A stretch of DNA of 64,000 nucleotides from Roseateles aquatilis (GCF_002205645.1 NZ_NIOF01000003.1:372001-436000), one strand, 5' to 3'. Shown: positions 26,636 through 36,512, numbered from the stretch's first letter. Made by a program: numbers and translations. The notes: generated by a model not told the origin, from the sequence alone.

Positions 26636-27751
26636 TCAGGCGGCGCCGAGGCCCGGCACCAGCGCGCCGGCGGCCTGCGCGGCCTTCTTCGCCTTGAGCG
26701 CGGCGGTGAAATCCAGCATGCGGTCGATGCAGGACAGCGCCTGCGCGCGGATGGGCTCCTCGACGAAGATCTCGCCGGTGCCGCGTTCCAGGCAGTCGAC
26801 GATGCCCTGCAGGCCGTTCATCGCCATCCACGGGCAGTGCGCGCAGCTCTTGCAGGTGGCGCTGTCGCCGGCCGTGGGTGCCTCGATCAGCACCTTGCCC
26901 GGCGCCAGTTGGCGCATCGCGTGCAGGATGCCCTTGTCGGTGGCGACGATGTACTCGCGCGCCTTGCCCTCGACCACCGCCTTGATCAGCGCCGAGGTCG
27001 ATCCCACCACGTCCGCCTGCGCCACCACGGCGGCCGGCGATTCCGGGTGGACCAGGATCATCGCGTCGGGATGGCGCTCGCGCAGCAACTCCAGCTCCAG
27101 GCCCTTGAACTCGTCGTGGACGATGCAGGCGCCGTTCCACATCAGCATGTCGGCGCCGGTCTGCTCCTGGATGTAGCGGCCCAGGTGGCGGTCGGGCGCC
27201 CACAGGATCTTCTCGCCGCGGGCCTTCAGGTCGGCCACGATCTCCAGCGCGCAGGAGCTCGTCACCATCCAGTCCGCGCGCGCCTTCACCGCGGCGCTGG
27301 TGTTGGCGTAGACGACCACGGTCCGGTCCGGATGCGCGTCGCAGAAGGCGGCGAAGTCGTCGGCCGGGCAGCCCAGGTCCAGCGAGCAGGTCGCGTCCAG
27401 GTCCGGCATCAGCACGCGTTTCTCGGGGCTGAGGATCTTGGCGCTCTCGCCCATGAAACGCACGCCGGCCACCACCAGGGTCCGCGCCGCGTGGTCGCGG
27501 CCGAAGCGCGCCATCTCCAGCGAGTCGGAGACGATGCCGCCGGTTTCCTGCGCGAGGTCCTGCAGGTCCCCGTCGACGTAGTAGTGGGCCACCAGCACCG
27601 CGCCCTTGGCCTTGAGCAGCTCGGCGGCGCGTTGCTTGAGGGACTGGCGCTGGCTGGGGGTGAGCGGCGACTGCACCTTCGCCCAGGCTTGGGCGGTGCA
27701 GGTGGCGCCTTCCGCATCCTGGCGGGCGAAGTCGTACAGAACCTGTTCCAT
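26636..27751 (-). CDS. nadA: Quinolinate synthase NadA
   Basis: 4Fe-4S enzyme of 371 residues that condenses iminoaspartate with dihydroxyacetone phosphate to quinolinate. Recognisable segments are [36 protein letters not shown] and the cysteine cluster [13 protein letters not shown] near residue 295, with other cluster-ligand cysteines in TSSCALEI and TCSLDLGC. It acts after NadB, whose gene lies just upstream in the window but on the opposite strand, so the two are not co-transcribed. The ATG at 27751 is the only start that fits the family N-terminus. Confidence 0.94.
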   Translation of the reverse strand: MEQVLYDFARQDAEGATCTAQAWAKVQSPLTPSQRQSLKQRAAELLKAKGAVLVAHYYVDGDLQDLAQETGGIVSDSLEMARFGRDHAARTLVVAGVRFMGESAKILSPEKRVLMPDLDATCSLDLGCPADDFAAFCDAHPDRTVVVYANTSAAVKARADWMVTSSCALEIVADLKARGEKILWAPDRHLGRYIQEQTGADMLMWNGACIVHDEFKGLELELLRERHPDAMILVHPESPAAVVAQADVVGSTSALIKAVVEGKAREYIVATDKGILHAMRQLAPGKVLIEAPTAGDSATCKSCAHCPWMAMNGLQGIVDCLERGTGEIFVEEPIRAQALSCIDRMLDFTAALKAKKAAQAAGALVPGLGAA

Positions 27752-27889
27752 GGGGCGCGATTCTAGGGAAGGCGAGAGGGGGCGTCGCCGTGCGGGCCAT
27801 TCGCCGCCGCCCGGGGCGCCCTCATGACGGCGTCATGGGCATGGCGACGGCGATCGCGGCGACCGTCCCCGGGGAGACCTGCCGCGGCA

Positions 27890-28735
27890 CTAGCTCTGCC
27901 CGAAGAACCGGCTCGGCGGCATGCCGACGGTGCGCGTCACCATCGCGGAGAACGCGCTGGCGCTGGCGTAGCCGAGCTCCGCCGCGATCAGCCCCATCGG
28001 CGTCTTGCGCGCGGCCAGCCGCAGCGCCTCGGCCAGCAGCGCCTGCTGGCGCCACTGCGCGTAGCTGCTGCCCAGTTCCTGCCGGAACAGCCGCGACACG
28101 GTGCGCGCGCTGGCGCCGACCTGCGCCGCCCAGTCGTCCAGGCTGGCGTGGCGCATCGGCTCGGCCAGCACCGCCTCGCACAGCCGGCGCAGGCGCTTGT
28201 CCGCGGGCAGCGCCACGCCCAACTGCAGGCCGCGCGCGCGGCCGATCTCGTCCAGGATCAGCTTGCCGATCCAGACCTCGCGATCGGTTACTGCATCGCC
28301 GGGCCGCACCTCGTCCCGCGCCAGTTGCACGACCAGCTCGCGCAGCAGCGGGGATACCTCCAGCACCCGGTTCTGCAGCCACTGCCCGTCGTCGCTGGGC
28401 GGGTCGAGCAAATAGAGCGTGCGCAGCTCGCATTGCTCGACCGCGGTCACCGCGTGCACCAGCCCCGCCGGAATCCAGACCGCCCGCGACGGCGGCACGA
28501 GGAAAGTCGCGCGGTCGGTGCTGACCCGCACCACGCCCGACACCGAGAAGACAAGCTGTCCCCAGGCATGGAAATGCGCCTGGATGTCCATGTTGCCGTC
28601 CATGCTGCGCGACTTGGCCCGCACCGGCCGCGACGGGCCGGGCGCATAGCGGCTCGGGTCCAGCGGCGGCACGCTGGTGCGGCCGGGCACCTCGCCGTCG
28701 GACGAGGGCACGGTGCGGCGGGATTTTCGGGTCAT
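27890..28735 (-). CDS. AraC-family transcriptional regulator
   Basis: Regulator of 281 residues. An N-terminal cupin-like sensor (HFHAWGQLVFSVSGVVRV, PAGLVHAV) is followed by two helix-turn-helix units, LDDWAAQVGASARTVSRLFRQELG and MGLIAAELGYASASAFSAMVTRTVGMPPSRFF. It resembles the NimR/YdeO-like subgroup that controls adjacent efflux pumps. It is divergent from the MFS gene at 28805 across a 69-base gap, which strongly suggests local control; the inducer is unknown. Confidence 0.88.
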   Translation of the reverse strand: MTRKSRRTVPSSDGEVPGRTSVPPLDPSRYAPGPSRPVRAKSRSMDGNMDIQAHFHAWGQLVFSVSGVVRVSTDRATFLVPPSRAVWIPAGLVHAVTAVEQCELRTLYLLDPPSDDGQWLQNRVLEVSPLLRELVVQLARDEVRPGDAVTDREVWIGKLILDEIGRARGLQLGVALPADKRLRRLCEAVLAEPMRHASLDDWAAQVGASARTVSRLFRQELGSSYAQWRQQALLAEALRLAARKTPMGLIAAELGYASASAFSAMVTRTVGMPPSRFFGQS

Positions 28736-28804
28736 GGCGGAAACTCGACAGAACTTGTCCGGCTATCGTAATTCCGTCGCGCCGGCCCTGTCACCATCTC
28801 GGCC

Positions 28805-30061
28805 ATGAACACCGCCACCACCACCGCCGCGGGCGCGGGCCCGCTCGGGCTCAGCGCCGAGCAGAGCGCCAAGCGAGACATCCAGACCATCAGCCTGATC
28901 GGCCTGGCGCACGGCACGTCCCACTTCTTCCACATGCTGCTGCCGCCGCTGTTCCCCGTCTTCATGCGGGAATTCGGGCTGAGCTATTCCGAGCTCGGCC
29001 TGCTGGTCACGATCTTCTTCGTGATCTCGGGCGTGGGGCAGGCGCTGTCGGGCTTCCTGGTCGACCGCACCGGGGCGCGGCCGATCCTGTTCCTGGCGCT
29101 GGGCTGCTTCGTGCTGGCCTCGCTGGCGGCGGGCACCGCGCAGGGCTTCTCCGGGCTGGCGCTGGCGGCCGCGCTGGCGGGGCTGGGCAACTCGCCGTTC
29201 CATCCGGTGGACTTCACCATCCTGAACAAGCGCGTGTCGCAGCAGCGCCTGGGCCATGCGTTCTCGGTGCACGGCATCACCGGCAACCTCGGCTGGGCGC
29301 TGGCGCCGGTGCTGCTGATCACGATCCACGAGACCACCGGCCAGTGGCGCTACGCCTATGTGGCCACGGCGCTGTGGGCGCTGGCGGTGATCGCGCTGCT
29401 GGCGTTCAAGCGCGACGCGATCGACGACCGGCAGGGCGCCTGGGCGCATGAGAAGCCTGGTGCCGCGGCCCCCGTCGACGAGCACCCGATGGCGTTCCTG
29501 AAGCTGCCGTCGGTGTGGCTGTGCTTCTCGTTCTTCTTCTTCACGACCTCGGCGCTGAGCGCGATCCAGAGCTTTGCCTCGCCGGCGCTGTCGGCGATGT
29601 ACGGCCTGAGCCTGGCCAGCACCGCCTTCGTCGTCACCGGCTACATGCTGGCCGGCGCGGCGGGCATGATCGTGGGCGGTTTCCTGGTGGCGAAGTCGCA
29701 GAACCTGGAGCGCAACATCGCCGGCGCGATGGCCGCGGCGGCCGGCCTGCTGGTGCTGACCGCGACCGGCTGGCTGCCGGCGAGCCTGGCGCTGGTGGCG
29801 GCCGCGACCGCCGGTTTCGGCACCGGCCTGGCGGGCCCGTCGCGCGACATGCTGATCAAGCGCGCCGCCCCTCCCGGCGCCACCGGCCGCGTCTACGGCA
29901 CGGTGTATTCGGGCCTGGACACCGGCTTCGCGGTCGCGGCGCCGATCTTCGGCGCGATGATGGACCGCCACTGGAACAACGGCGTGTTCCTGGGCGCGGC
30001 GGCGGCGCTGCTGATGGGCGTGGGCGCGGCGAGCCTGGTGCGCAAGGGCAAGACGCACTGA
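28805..30061 (+). CDS. MFS transporter, Fsr (fosmidomycin resistance)-like
   Basis: Twelve-helix major facilitator of 418 residues. GLAHGTSHFFHMLLPPLFPVFM in the first helix is typical of the Fsr group, followed by the A-motif-like GFLVDRTGARP. The likely role is drug or metabolite efflux at the inner membrane. The gene is divergent from the AraC-type regulator, which probably controls it. The N-terminal Thr/Ala stretch (residues 2-12) is low complexity. Substrate cannot be told from sequence. Confidence 0.86.
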   Translation: MNTATTTAAGAGPLGLSAEQSAKRDIQTISLIGLAHGTSHFFHMLLPPLFPVFMREFGLSYSELGLLVTIFFVISGVGQALSGFLVDRTGARPILFLALGCFVLASLAAGTAQGFSGLALAAALAGLGNSPFHPVDFTILNKRVSQQRLGHAFSVHGITGNLGWALAPVLLITIHETTGQWRYAYVATALWALAVIALLAFKRDAIDDRQGAWAHEKPGAAAPVDEHPMAFLKLPSVWLCFSFFFFTTSALSAIQSFASPALSAMYGLSLASTAFVVTGYMLAGAAGMIVGGFLVAKSQNLERNIAGAMAAAAGLLVLTATGWLPASLALVAAATAGFGTGLAGPSRDMLIKRAAPPGATGRVYGTVYSGLDTGFAVAAPIFGAMMDRHWNNGVFLGAAAALLMGVGAASLVRKGKTH

Positions 30062-30220
30062 GCGCCGCGCCCGGTGTCCCCACGGCCGATCGAGACATCG
30101 ATCGCCAAGCCACCCGGACCTTGCGATAGCGCAAGGCCTGACCCCGCGGCGCGCCGAGGCCGCGACATCGGGCCGCCCTCGCGCTTGCAATGCCCGGGGC
30201 GCTCGCTACAGTCGGCGGCC

Positions 30221-31954
30221 ATGGATCAACACCGTCACCCCGCCCGGCCCGCCGGGCATGCGCTGGTCGAGGCCCTGGTCGAGCAGGGCATCGATACCGT
30301 TTTCGGCGTTCCTGGAGAGTCCTACCTGGCCGTGCTCGACGGCCTGCACGAGCACCGGGAGCGCATCCGCTTCGTGGCCTGCCGCCAGGAGGGCGGCGCC
30401 GCGTTCATGGCGGAGGCGCAAGGCAAGCTGACCGGCCGACCCGGTGTCTGCTTCGTCACGCGCGGGCCCGGCGCGACCAACGCCAGCATCGGCCTGCACA
30501 CCGCGTTCCAGGACTCGACGCCGATGGTCCTGTTCATCGGCCAGGTGGCGTCGGACCAGCGCGACCGCGAGGCCTTCCAGGAAGTCGACTACCGGCAGAT
30601 GTTCGGGCCCGGCACGCTGGGCATGGCCAAGTGGGTCGGCGAGATCCAGGACGCCGACCGCCTGCCCGAGTACGTCGCCCGCGCCTTCCACACCGCGCAG
30701 CAGGGCCGTCCCGGTCCCGTGGTGCTGGTGCTGCCCGAGGACATGCTCACCGAGTTGACCGAAGCCCCGGTGCTGCCGCGCGCGAAGCCGGCGGTCGCCT
30801 GGCCTGCGCCGGCCGACCTGGTCCAGCTGCAGGCGCGGCTGGAAGGCGCGCAGCGGCCCTTCGTCATCGCCGGCGGCGGCGGCTGGACCCCCGAGGCCTG
30901 CGCGGCCCTGCAGGACTTCGCGCATGCGTGGCAACTGCCGGTGGGCTGCGCCTTCCGCTTCCAGGACCTCTACGACAACCGCGATCCGCTGTATGCGGGC
31001 GACGTCGGCATCGGCATCAATCCCGCGCTGGCCAGGCGCGTCGGCGAGGCCGACCTGATCGTCGCGATCGGCCCGCGCCTGGGCGAGATGACCACCGGCG
31101 GCTACACGCTGCTGAAGGCGCCGCGGCCGACGCAGCAGCTGGTGCACATCCACGCGGGATCGGAAGAGCTGGGCCGCGTCTATGCCGCGGACCAGATGAT
31201 CCAGGCCAGCATGAGCGGCGCCGCGCTGGCGTTGCAGCAACTGCGTCCGCCGGGTGGTCCGGGGGAGCTGCCGTGGCTGGACTGGAGCCGCGACGCGCAT
31301 GCCGACTACCAGCGCAACCAGCAGTCGCAGCCGGTGACGCCGATGGACATGGCCGAGGTCATCCACCTGATCGACCGGCTGCTGCCGGCCGAGACCATCT
31401 TCACCAACGGCGCCGGCAACTACAGCGGCTGGCTGCATCGATTCCATCGCTACACGGCCCTGCATCAGGGCGGGCGCAGCCAGCTGGCGCCGACCAGCGG
31501 CGCGATGGGTTACGGCTTCCCGGCGGCGGTCGCGGCCAGCCTGCTGCAGCGCGACCGGTGGACGGTCAACATCGCCGGCGATGGGGACTTCCTCATGAAC
31601 GGCCAGGAGATGGCCACCGCGATGGCCTACGGCGCGCGGCGGCTGATCTGCGTCGTCGTCGACAACGGCAGCTACGGCACCATCCGCATGCATCAGGAGC
31701 GGGAGTACCCCGGCCGCGTCAGCGGCAGCGACCTGCACAACCCCGACTTCGCCGCGCTGGCGCGCGCCTACGGCTGGCAGGCGTTCAGCGCGACGCGCAC
31801 CGAGGAAGTCGAGCCGGCGCTGCGCCAGGCCCTCGCCACGCAGGCGCCGACGCTGATCCATCTGAAGCTGCCGGTGGACGTGTCGACCAGCCGCGCCACC
31901 TTGACCGGCATCCGCGAGGCCGCGCTGAAGCGGCAGGGCGCCGCGGGCGGCTGA
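30221..31954 (+). CDS. Thiamine diphosphate-dependent enzyme, acetolactate-synthase-like
   Basis: ThDP enzyme of 577 residues with the three-domain order of the POX/acetolactate synthase family. The N-terminal Glu that activates ThDP is in CRQEGGAAFMAEA, and the C-terminal cofactor motif starts GDGDFLMNGQ and ends VVDNGSYG (Asp-Asn instead of the more common Asn-Asn). No regulatory subunit gene is nearby, and LAPTSGAMGYGFPAAV is conserved in the wider family, so the substrate (pyruvate, oxalyl-CoA, benzoylformate or other) is undecided. The start at 30221 is chosen because upstream in-frame sequence is Pro/Arg-rich. Confidence 0.8.
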   Translation: MDQHRHPARPAGHALVEALVEQGIDTVFGVPGESYLAVLDGLHEHRERIRFVACRQEGGAAFMAEAQGKLTGRPGVCFVTRGPGATNASIGLHTAFQDSTPMVLFIGQVASDQRDREAFQEVDYRQMFGPGTLGMAKWVGEIQDADRLPEYVARAFHTAQQGRPGPVVLVLPEDMLTELTEAPVLPRAKPAVAWPAPADLVQLQARLEGAQRPFVIAGGGGWTPEACAALQDFAHAWQLPVGCAFRFQDLYDNRDPLYAGDVGIGINPALARRVGEADLIVAIGPRLGEMTTGGYTLLKAPRPTQQLVHIHAGSEELGRVYAADQMIQASMSGAALALQQLRPPGGPGELPWLDWSRDAHADYQRNQQSQPVTPMDMAEVIHLIDRLLPAETIFTNGAGNYSGWLHRFHRYTALHQGGRSQLAPTSGAMGYGFPAAVAASLLQRDRWTVNIAGDGDFLMNGQEMATAMAYGARRLICVVVDNGSYGTIRMHQEREYPGRVSGSDLHNPDFAALARAYGWQAFSATRTEEVEPALRQALATQAPTLIHLKLPVDVSTSRATLTGIREAALKRQGAAGG

Positions 31955-31968
31955 AGGACAATGCGCGA

Positions 31969-32196
31969 ATGTCTTCTCCCACCATCCCCTTCGCCCTGCG
32001 CGGCGAATTCATCGAACTCGACAAGCTGCTCAAGGCCACCGGCCTGGCGGGCAGCGGCGGCACCGCCCGCCATCTGATCTCCGAAGGTCAGGTGAGCGTG
32101 GACGGGCAGGTCGAGCTGCGCAAGACCGCCAAGATCCGCGCCGGCCAGGTGGTGGTGTTCAACGGCGAGCGCATCGAGGTGCAGGCGCCGGCCTGA
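31969..32196 (+). CDS. S4-domain RNA-binding protein (YbcJ-like)
   Basis: A protein of 75 residues made up of one S4 RNA-binding fold: FIELDKLLKATGLAGSGGTARHLI then EGQVSVDGQVE and GQVVVFNGERIEV. YbcJ-type proteins are stand-alone S4 domains associated with ribosomes or structured RNA; the target is unknown. The ATG at 31969 follows the ThDP gene stop by 14 bases with AAGGACAATG-like spacing, so the two are probably co-transcribed. Confidence 0.85.
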   Translation: MSSPTIPFALRGEFIELDKLLKATGLAGSGGTARHLISEGQVSVDGQVELRKTAKIRAGQVVVFNGERIEVQAPA

Positions 32197-32268
32197 GCGT
32201 CACGACGTCCGACCGGTTCAAGGAATCCCCCGGCGGCACGCGCGGGGACGTTCAAGGAGTAACGCCGA

Positions 32269-32793
32269 ATGACGACCCCGACTGCCTCGATCCGTTTCTC
32301 GACCTGCGATCTCTGCGATTCGCTCAAGGCCGACACCAGCGGAGACACGCGCTGGTTGCCCGGCAGCCTGTACCGCAGCTATGGCGCCTTCGTGCGCTTC
32401 GCCGGGCCTGTGGCAACGGTGCGATGCCTGGATGACAACTCGCTGGTGAAGGCCGCGGTGGAGAGCTTCGGTGCGGGCCGGGTGCTGGTGGTCGATGGCG
32501 GCGGGTCGCTGCGGCGCTCGCTGCTGGGTGGCAACCTCGCCGCGAGCGCGGCCAGGAACGGGTGGGCCGGCGTGCTGATCCATGGCGCCGTGCGGGACCT
32601 GGAGGAACTGCGCGCCGCCGGCGTCGGCATCTTCGCGCTCGGCCATGTGCCGATGCCGACGGAGCGCCGCGATCAGGGGCTGGCCGACATCCCGGTGCTG
32701 ATCGAGGGCGTGTGGATCCGCCCCGGCGATTGGCTCTATGCCGACGAGGATGGCGTGGTGATCGCGCCGAAGGCGGTGCATTCGGTGGGGTGA
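32269..32793 (+). CDS. rraA: RraA-family protein
   Basis: RraA/HMG-aldolase-like protein of 174 residues. FSTCDLCDSLKAD, FVRFAGPVATVRCLDDN, VVDGGGSLRRSLLGGNLA and GWAGVLIHGAVRD are the conserved blocks. Family members either inhibit RNase E or act as 4-hydroxy-4-methyl-2-oxoglutarate aldolases; the G-G-x(20)-R-D spacing needed for aldolase metal binding seems present, so the function is open. AAGGAG lies before the ATG. The direct repeat GTTCAAGGA occurs twice in the 72-base upstream gap. It may form an operon with the S4 gene. Confidence 0.85.
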   Translation: MTTPTASIRFSTCDLCDSLKADTSGDTRWLPGSLYRSYGAFVRFAGPVATVRCLDDNSLVKAAVESFGAGRVLVVDGGGSLRRSLLGGNLAASAARNGWAGVLIHGAVRDLEELRAAGVGIFALGHVPMPTERRDQGLADIPVLIEGVWIRPGDWLYADEDGVVIAPKAVHSVG

Positions 32794-32830
32794 TGCCGAT
32801 GCCGTCGCGGCATGTGTCCGGCGACGAAGT

Positions 32831-34522
32831 TCAGGTGGAATGGGGGCGCTGACGTTGCCATGCCGGCCACGCCGACCATCCGTGACGCGCGGCCTCCAGC
32901 AGCGATCGGGAGCGCCCGACGCGCGTCGACTTTCGCAACAGCGTCTCGTCGCCCGATTTCATGGTGATTCGTCGTTTGCCGCAGAAGTCGCGCAACCATT
33001 GCGCCTGCGCCAGATCGTCCGGAAGCTGGAGTTCTCGCAGGCCCGTCATCGTCTTCAATTGCGTCATGAACGCGCGCTGTTGATCGGGCTGCGTCAAGAC
33101 CGCCGTGTCCGTGCGCGACACCGCGCGCAGGTCCAGTCTCCGGAAGGTCGGCAGCGCGGTGCCGGCGGGCAACGCGCCGTCTCGCAATGCCCACACCATC
33201 AGCGTCGGGGACGTCAGCGCCGCCACGCTTCGCCGGAAGGACTCCGGCGACGCGACCCCGTTACAGCCTACCTGCACGCACAGGGGGATCCGGTCCCGTC
33301 CGATGCGGCACGCCTTCAGCATCGCCGCCGGCGGCAGATCGACCGGCGGCATCGTCGCGGCGCCGTCGCGGGGCACGATCAGCGTGCGGATCGACGCGTC
33401 ACCTTCCGCGTTCAGCACGAGCCGGGCCGTGATGAGGCGTTCGATGCTGCGGCTGGTGGTCAGGTGGCCGGCGTTGCCCCCGAACGACCATCGGGTCAGG
33501 TCGTCGAGCAACTGCGGCATCGTATCGACCGCTTCCGTCGATGCTTCCGATGCGGTTGAGGCCGTGGAGGTGGATTCGGAACTCTGCCGGTTCAGGTGGT
33601 TCAGCGCATCGCCCAGGAGTTGGAGGCGCCGCGGTCTCGGCGAATCCGGGCTGGACGCCTCGGCAGAGGTGTCCCATGTCCACGGCCCCGCCTCCACCTC
33701 CGGCGAGGTCGGGGGCGATGACGAGGTCGATGACGACGACGAGGTCGAGGTCGAGGTCGAGGTCGAGGTCGAGGTCGATGGCGACGGCGGGCGGGAGGAC
33801 CCGAAGGCCGACTCGCCGCGTGGCACCGAATGGGCCAGACGGTACCCGACGGCCGTCGTGCCGCGAGGAAGCGCGATCTTGCCGAGTGGGGCGGAAAGGG
33901 TGCCCTCGTGGCCGTACAGGGTCAGCGGCCTGCCGACGACGCGCGGGAGGGGGGCACCGGCGCGACGGCTGGCGGCGACACGCTGGTCGCGGGACTCCGC
34001 GACCTCGCGCATCAACGCGCTGAACGGCAGGTCGGGGTCCGCCGCGGCGACGCAGCGGTGCCGATGCGCGGCGTGTACGCGATCGCGGCTGTCCTGATCG
34101 GTGACGAAGACCTCCAATCCATGCGGGAGCGACAACGGCCTTTCCACATCGCCCCGTGGTTGCCAGGCCATCAACCCCGTGAGGCGGGGCAGGCCGTGCA
34201 TCAGCGTCTGCAACGCGGCGATCGAGCATCCGCCGGGCACCGCCAGATGATGCACGCCATCGCAGCCGTGAACATTGAAGAAGCTGACCCGGTCGAAGGC
34301 GTCTGGCGACACGTGGCGCAGGTCGGCGGCGCCATCGACCGGATGACGCAAGGTCGCGACGATGAAACGGGTTTGCCGGTCCAACTCGACGTTCGGCGGC
34401 AGGTCACGGCGGACCGGGATGTCCGCGTGCGGAAGCCAGGGGTCGAACGATTCTTGGGGGCGGGAGATCGGCATGAAATGCAGTGGCAGGATGACAAGGA
34501 GACGCCCTAGTGCGGGGCGCAT
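32831..34522 (-). CDS. Unrecognised 563-residue protein with a Ser/Thr repeat tract
   Basis: I do not recognise a family. The protein has a globular N-terminal half (about 1-235), a disordered centre with alternating Ser-Thr and poly-Ser (about 250-275) and Ser/Thr-rich linker to 330, and a C-terminal half containing segments such as MTGLRELQLPDDLAQAQWLR that loosely recall leucine-rich repeats. There is no clear signal peptide or membrane helix. Codon use includes more AT-ending and rare codons than neighbours. Start taken at 34522 (AGGTGG upstream); an internal Met at 34474 is possible. A modular, disordered-linker plan is common in secreted effectors, but no secretion locus adjoins it. Confidence 0.6.
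   Translation of the reverse strand: MRPALGRLLVILPLHFMPISRPQESFDPWLPHADIPVRRDLPPNVELDRQTRFIVATLRHPVDGAADLRHVSPDAFDRVSFFNVHGCDGVHHLAVPGGCSIAALQTLMHGLPRLTGLMAWQPRGDVERPLSLPHGLEVFVTDQDSRDRVHAAHRHRCVAAADPDLPFSALMREVAESRDQRVAASRRAGAPLPRVVGRPLTLYGHEGTLSAPLGKIALPRGTTAVGYRLAHSVPRGESAFGSSRPPSPSTSTSTSTSTSTSSSSSTSSSPPTSPEVEAGPWTWDTSAEASSPDSPRPRRLQLLGDALNHLNRQSSESTSTASTASEASTEAVDTMPQLLDDLTRWSFGGNAGHLTTSRSIERLITARLVLNAEGDASIRTLIVPRDGAATMPPVDLPPAAMLKACRIGRDRIPLCVQVGCNGVASPESFRRSVAALTSPTLMVWALRDGALPAGTALPTFRRLDLRAVSRTDTAVLTQPDQQRAFMTQLKTMTGLRELQLPDDLAQAQWLRDFCGKRRITMKSGDETLLRKSTRVGRSRSLLEAARHGWSAWPAWQRQRPHST
33741..33776. repeat. Six tandem copies of GAGGTC in the coding sequence
   Basis: A perfect hexanucleotide array that encodes the Ser-Thr alternation of the protein on the minus strand. 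Copy changes add or remove two residues and keep the frame, so the linker length may vary between strains. Confidence 0.9.
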
Positions 34523-34552
34523 CTCCGGCCACCTGCAAACCGCCGCCGGATG

Positions 34553-36442
34553 TCAACGGCGGGTCGGCGTCATCCACGCCACCAGGGCCTCCGCGCCCAT
34601 GGGCTTGCCGAACAGCCACCCCTGCGCGACCTCGCAACCGAGCTGCAGCAGGATGTCGCGTTGCCCCTCGGTCTCCACGCCCTCCGCGACCACCGTGAGG
34701 CCCAGGGCCTTGCCGATGCCGATCACCGCGCTGGACAGCGCGCGGTCGTCGGCGTCGTGCGCCAGGTCGCGGACGAAGCTCTTGTCCAGCTTGAGTTCGG
34801 TGACGGGCAGCCGCTTCAGGTAGCTCAGGCTCGAGTACCCGGTCCCGAAATCGTCGACCGACACGCCGACGCCCATTTCGTTGAGCTGCTGCAGTTGCTC
34901 GCGCGGTCGGCTGTTGTCGTCCAGCATCAGGCGTTCGGTGACCTCCAGCGTCAGGTCCCGCGCCGCGAGGCCGTGACGCGCCAGCAGCGCGCGCGCATGG
35001 GCCGCGACGTCGTCCTGATGGAAGCGCTGCGGCGAGACGTTGACCGACATGCCGGGCACGTTCACCGCCTGCGCGCGCCACGCGGCCAGTTGCGCGCAGG
35101 CCTGGTCCAGCACCCATGCGTCCAGCGCGTTGATCAGGCCGCTTTCCTCGGCGACCGGGATGAAGCGGTCCGGCGGCACCCAGCCGCGCTGCGCGTCATG
35201 CCATCGCAGCAACGCCTCGACGCCGACGAGCTGGCGGTCCGACAGGCGCAGCTTGGGCTGGAAATGCAGTTGCAGCAGTCCGTTCGACAACGCGTGGCGC
35301 AGCGCGGCCTCGATGTCGAGCCGCTCGTCCAGCGCCTGGTTCATCGCGCGCAGGAAAAAACGCGCGCAGTCGCGGCCGGCGCGCTTGGCCTCGTACATCG
35401 CGATGTCGGCGTTCTTGAGCAACTGGTCGAGGTCGGCGCCGTCCCTCGGATAGGCGCAGACGCCGATGCTGGCGGTCATCTGCACGCGGGCATGGCTGCC
35501 GTCGAGCGGGATCGGCGCCTCCAGCGCCGCGCGCAGCTTGGCGGCCACATGCATCGCATCCTCGGCGGTGCAGCCGGGCAGCAGCGCGACGAACTCGTCG
35601 CCGCCCAGGCGCGCCAGCGTGTCGCTGTCCCGCAGCGTGTCCAGCAGTCGCGCGGAGATGTGCTTCAGCACCTGGTCGCCCACCGCGTGGCCCAGCGAAT
35701 CGTTGACGGTCTTGAAGCGATCGATGTCGAGCAGCAGCAGCGCCGCAGGCGCCTCGGCGCGCGAGGCGAGCAGCAGCGTCTGGTGGGCGCGATCGGCGAG
35801 CAGCGTGCGGTTGGGCAGGCCGGTGACGCCGTCGAAGTAGGCCAGGCGTTCGATCTCGCGCTGGTGCCGGTCATGCATGAACGCGATCTGGCACAGCTGC
35901 GCGCAGGCCTGCACCATCTGGCGATGGAAGGGCGCGGCGCCGCGCGGCTCGCGGTAATACAGCGCGAAGGTGGCGACGACCAGGTCGGCGCCGACCAGGA
36001 TGGGTGTCGACCAGCACGCCGCGAGGCCGTGCCCGAGCGCGAGCTCCCGGAACGGCGCCCAGAGCGGATCGTTCGCGATGTCGGTCACCTCGACCGCTTC
36101 GCGCCGCCAGGCGGCGGTGCCGCAGGAGCCCGCCTGCGGACCGACCGTCAGCCCTTCCAGCGCGCCGCTGAAGGAGGTCGGCAGGCTGGGCGCGGCGAGC
36201 GGATGCACGTTGCCGCTGTCATCGACGGACAGGACCGAGCAGATCACCTCCGGCGCCAGCGCCTCGACGCCGCGGCACAGCAGGTCCATCACCGCCTTCA
36301 GCGGGCGGCCGAGCGCGACCGCTTCCAGGACGTCCCTTTGCAGATGATCGATCCCCGCCTGGCCGTCGCGCCGACCGCCGGCCGGCTCCGCCCCGAGGGC
36401 CGCCATCGGCGCGGCCCACCTTGTCGCGTGCTGTTGTGGCAT
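34553..36442 (-). CDS. GAF-GGDEF-EAL cyclic di-GMP signalling protein
   Basis: Cytoplasmic protein of 629 residues: GAF sensor about 40-190, GGDEF domain 200-360 with intact GGDEF at 280-284, and EAL domain 375-625 with EAL at 409-411, EVTERL, DDFGTGYSS, KLDKSFV and AEGVET all kept. Both diguanylate cyclase and phosphodiesterase activities are therefore possible; the GAF input probably decides which dominates. No membrane helices are evident. It is followed on the same strand by the unrecognised 563-residue gene (gap about 30 bases), and serB lies upstream. Confidence 0.92.
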   Translation of the reverse strand: MPQQHATRWAAPMAALGAEPAGGRRDGQAGIDHLQRDVLEAVALGRPLKAVMDLLCRGVEALAPEVICSVLSVDDSGNVHPLAAPSLPTSFSGALEGLTVGPQAGSCGTAAWRREAVEVTDIANDPLWAPFRELALGHGLAACWSTPILVGADLVVATFALYYREPRGAAPFHRQMVQACAQLCQIAFMHDRHQREIERLAYFDGVTGLPNRTLLADRAHQTLLLASRAEAPAALLLLDIDRFKTVNDSLGHAVGDQVLKHISARLLDTLRDSDTLARLGGDEFVALLPGCTAEDAMHVAAKLRAALEAPIPLDGSHARVQMTASIGVCAYPRDGADLDQLLKNADIAMYEAKRAGRDCARFFLRAMNQALDERLDIEAALRHALSNGLLQLHFQPKLRLSDRQLVGVEALLRWHDAQRGWVPPDRFIPVAEESGLINALDAWVLDQACAQLAAWRAQAVNVPGMSVNVSPQRFHQDDVAAHARALLARHGLAARDLTLEVTERLMLDDNSRPREQLQQLNEMGVGVSVDDFGTGYSSLSYLKRLPVTELKLDKSFVRDLAHDADDRALSSAVIGIGKALGLTVVAEGVETEGQRDILLQLGCEVAQGWLFGKPMGAEALVAWMTPTRR

Positions 36443-36512
36443 CGCTGCTCCCTGTCTGTCCGAGCAGCATGGCAGGGAAGCCGGCGCGCTTCAAGCGGCG
36501 CCGCCCCCCATG

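Noticed and set aside
30221..32793. ThDP enzyme, S4 protein and RraA as a novel pathway
   Set aside because: They are co-oriented and closely spaced but belong to unrelated common families, and nothing ties their functions together.
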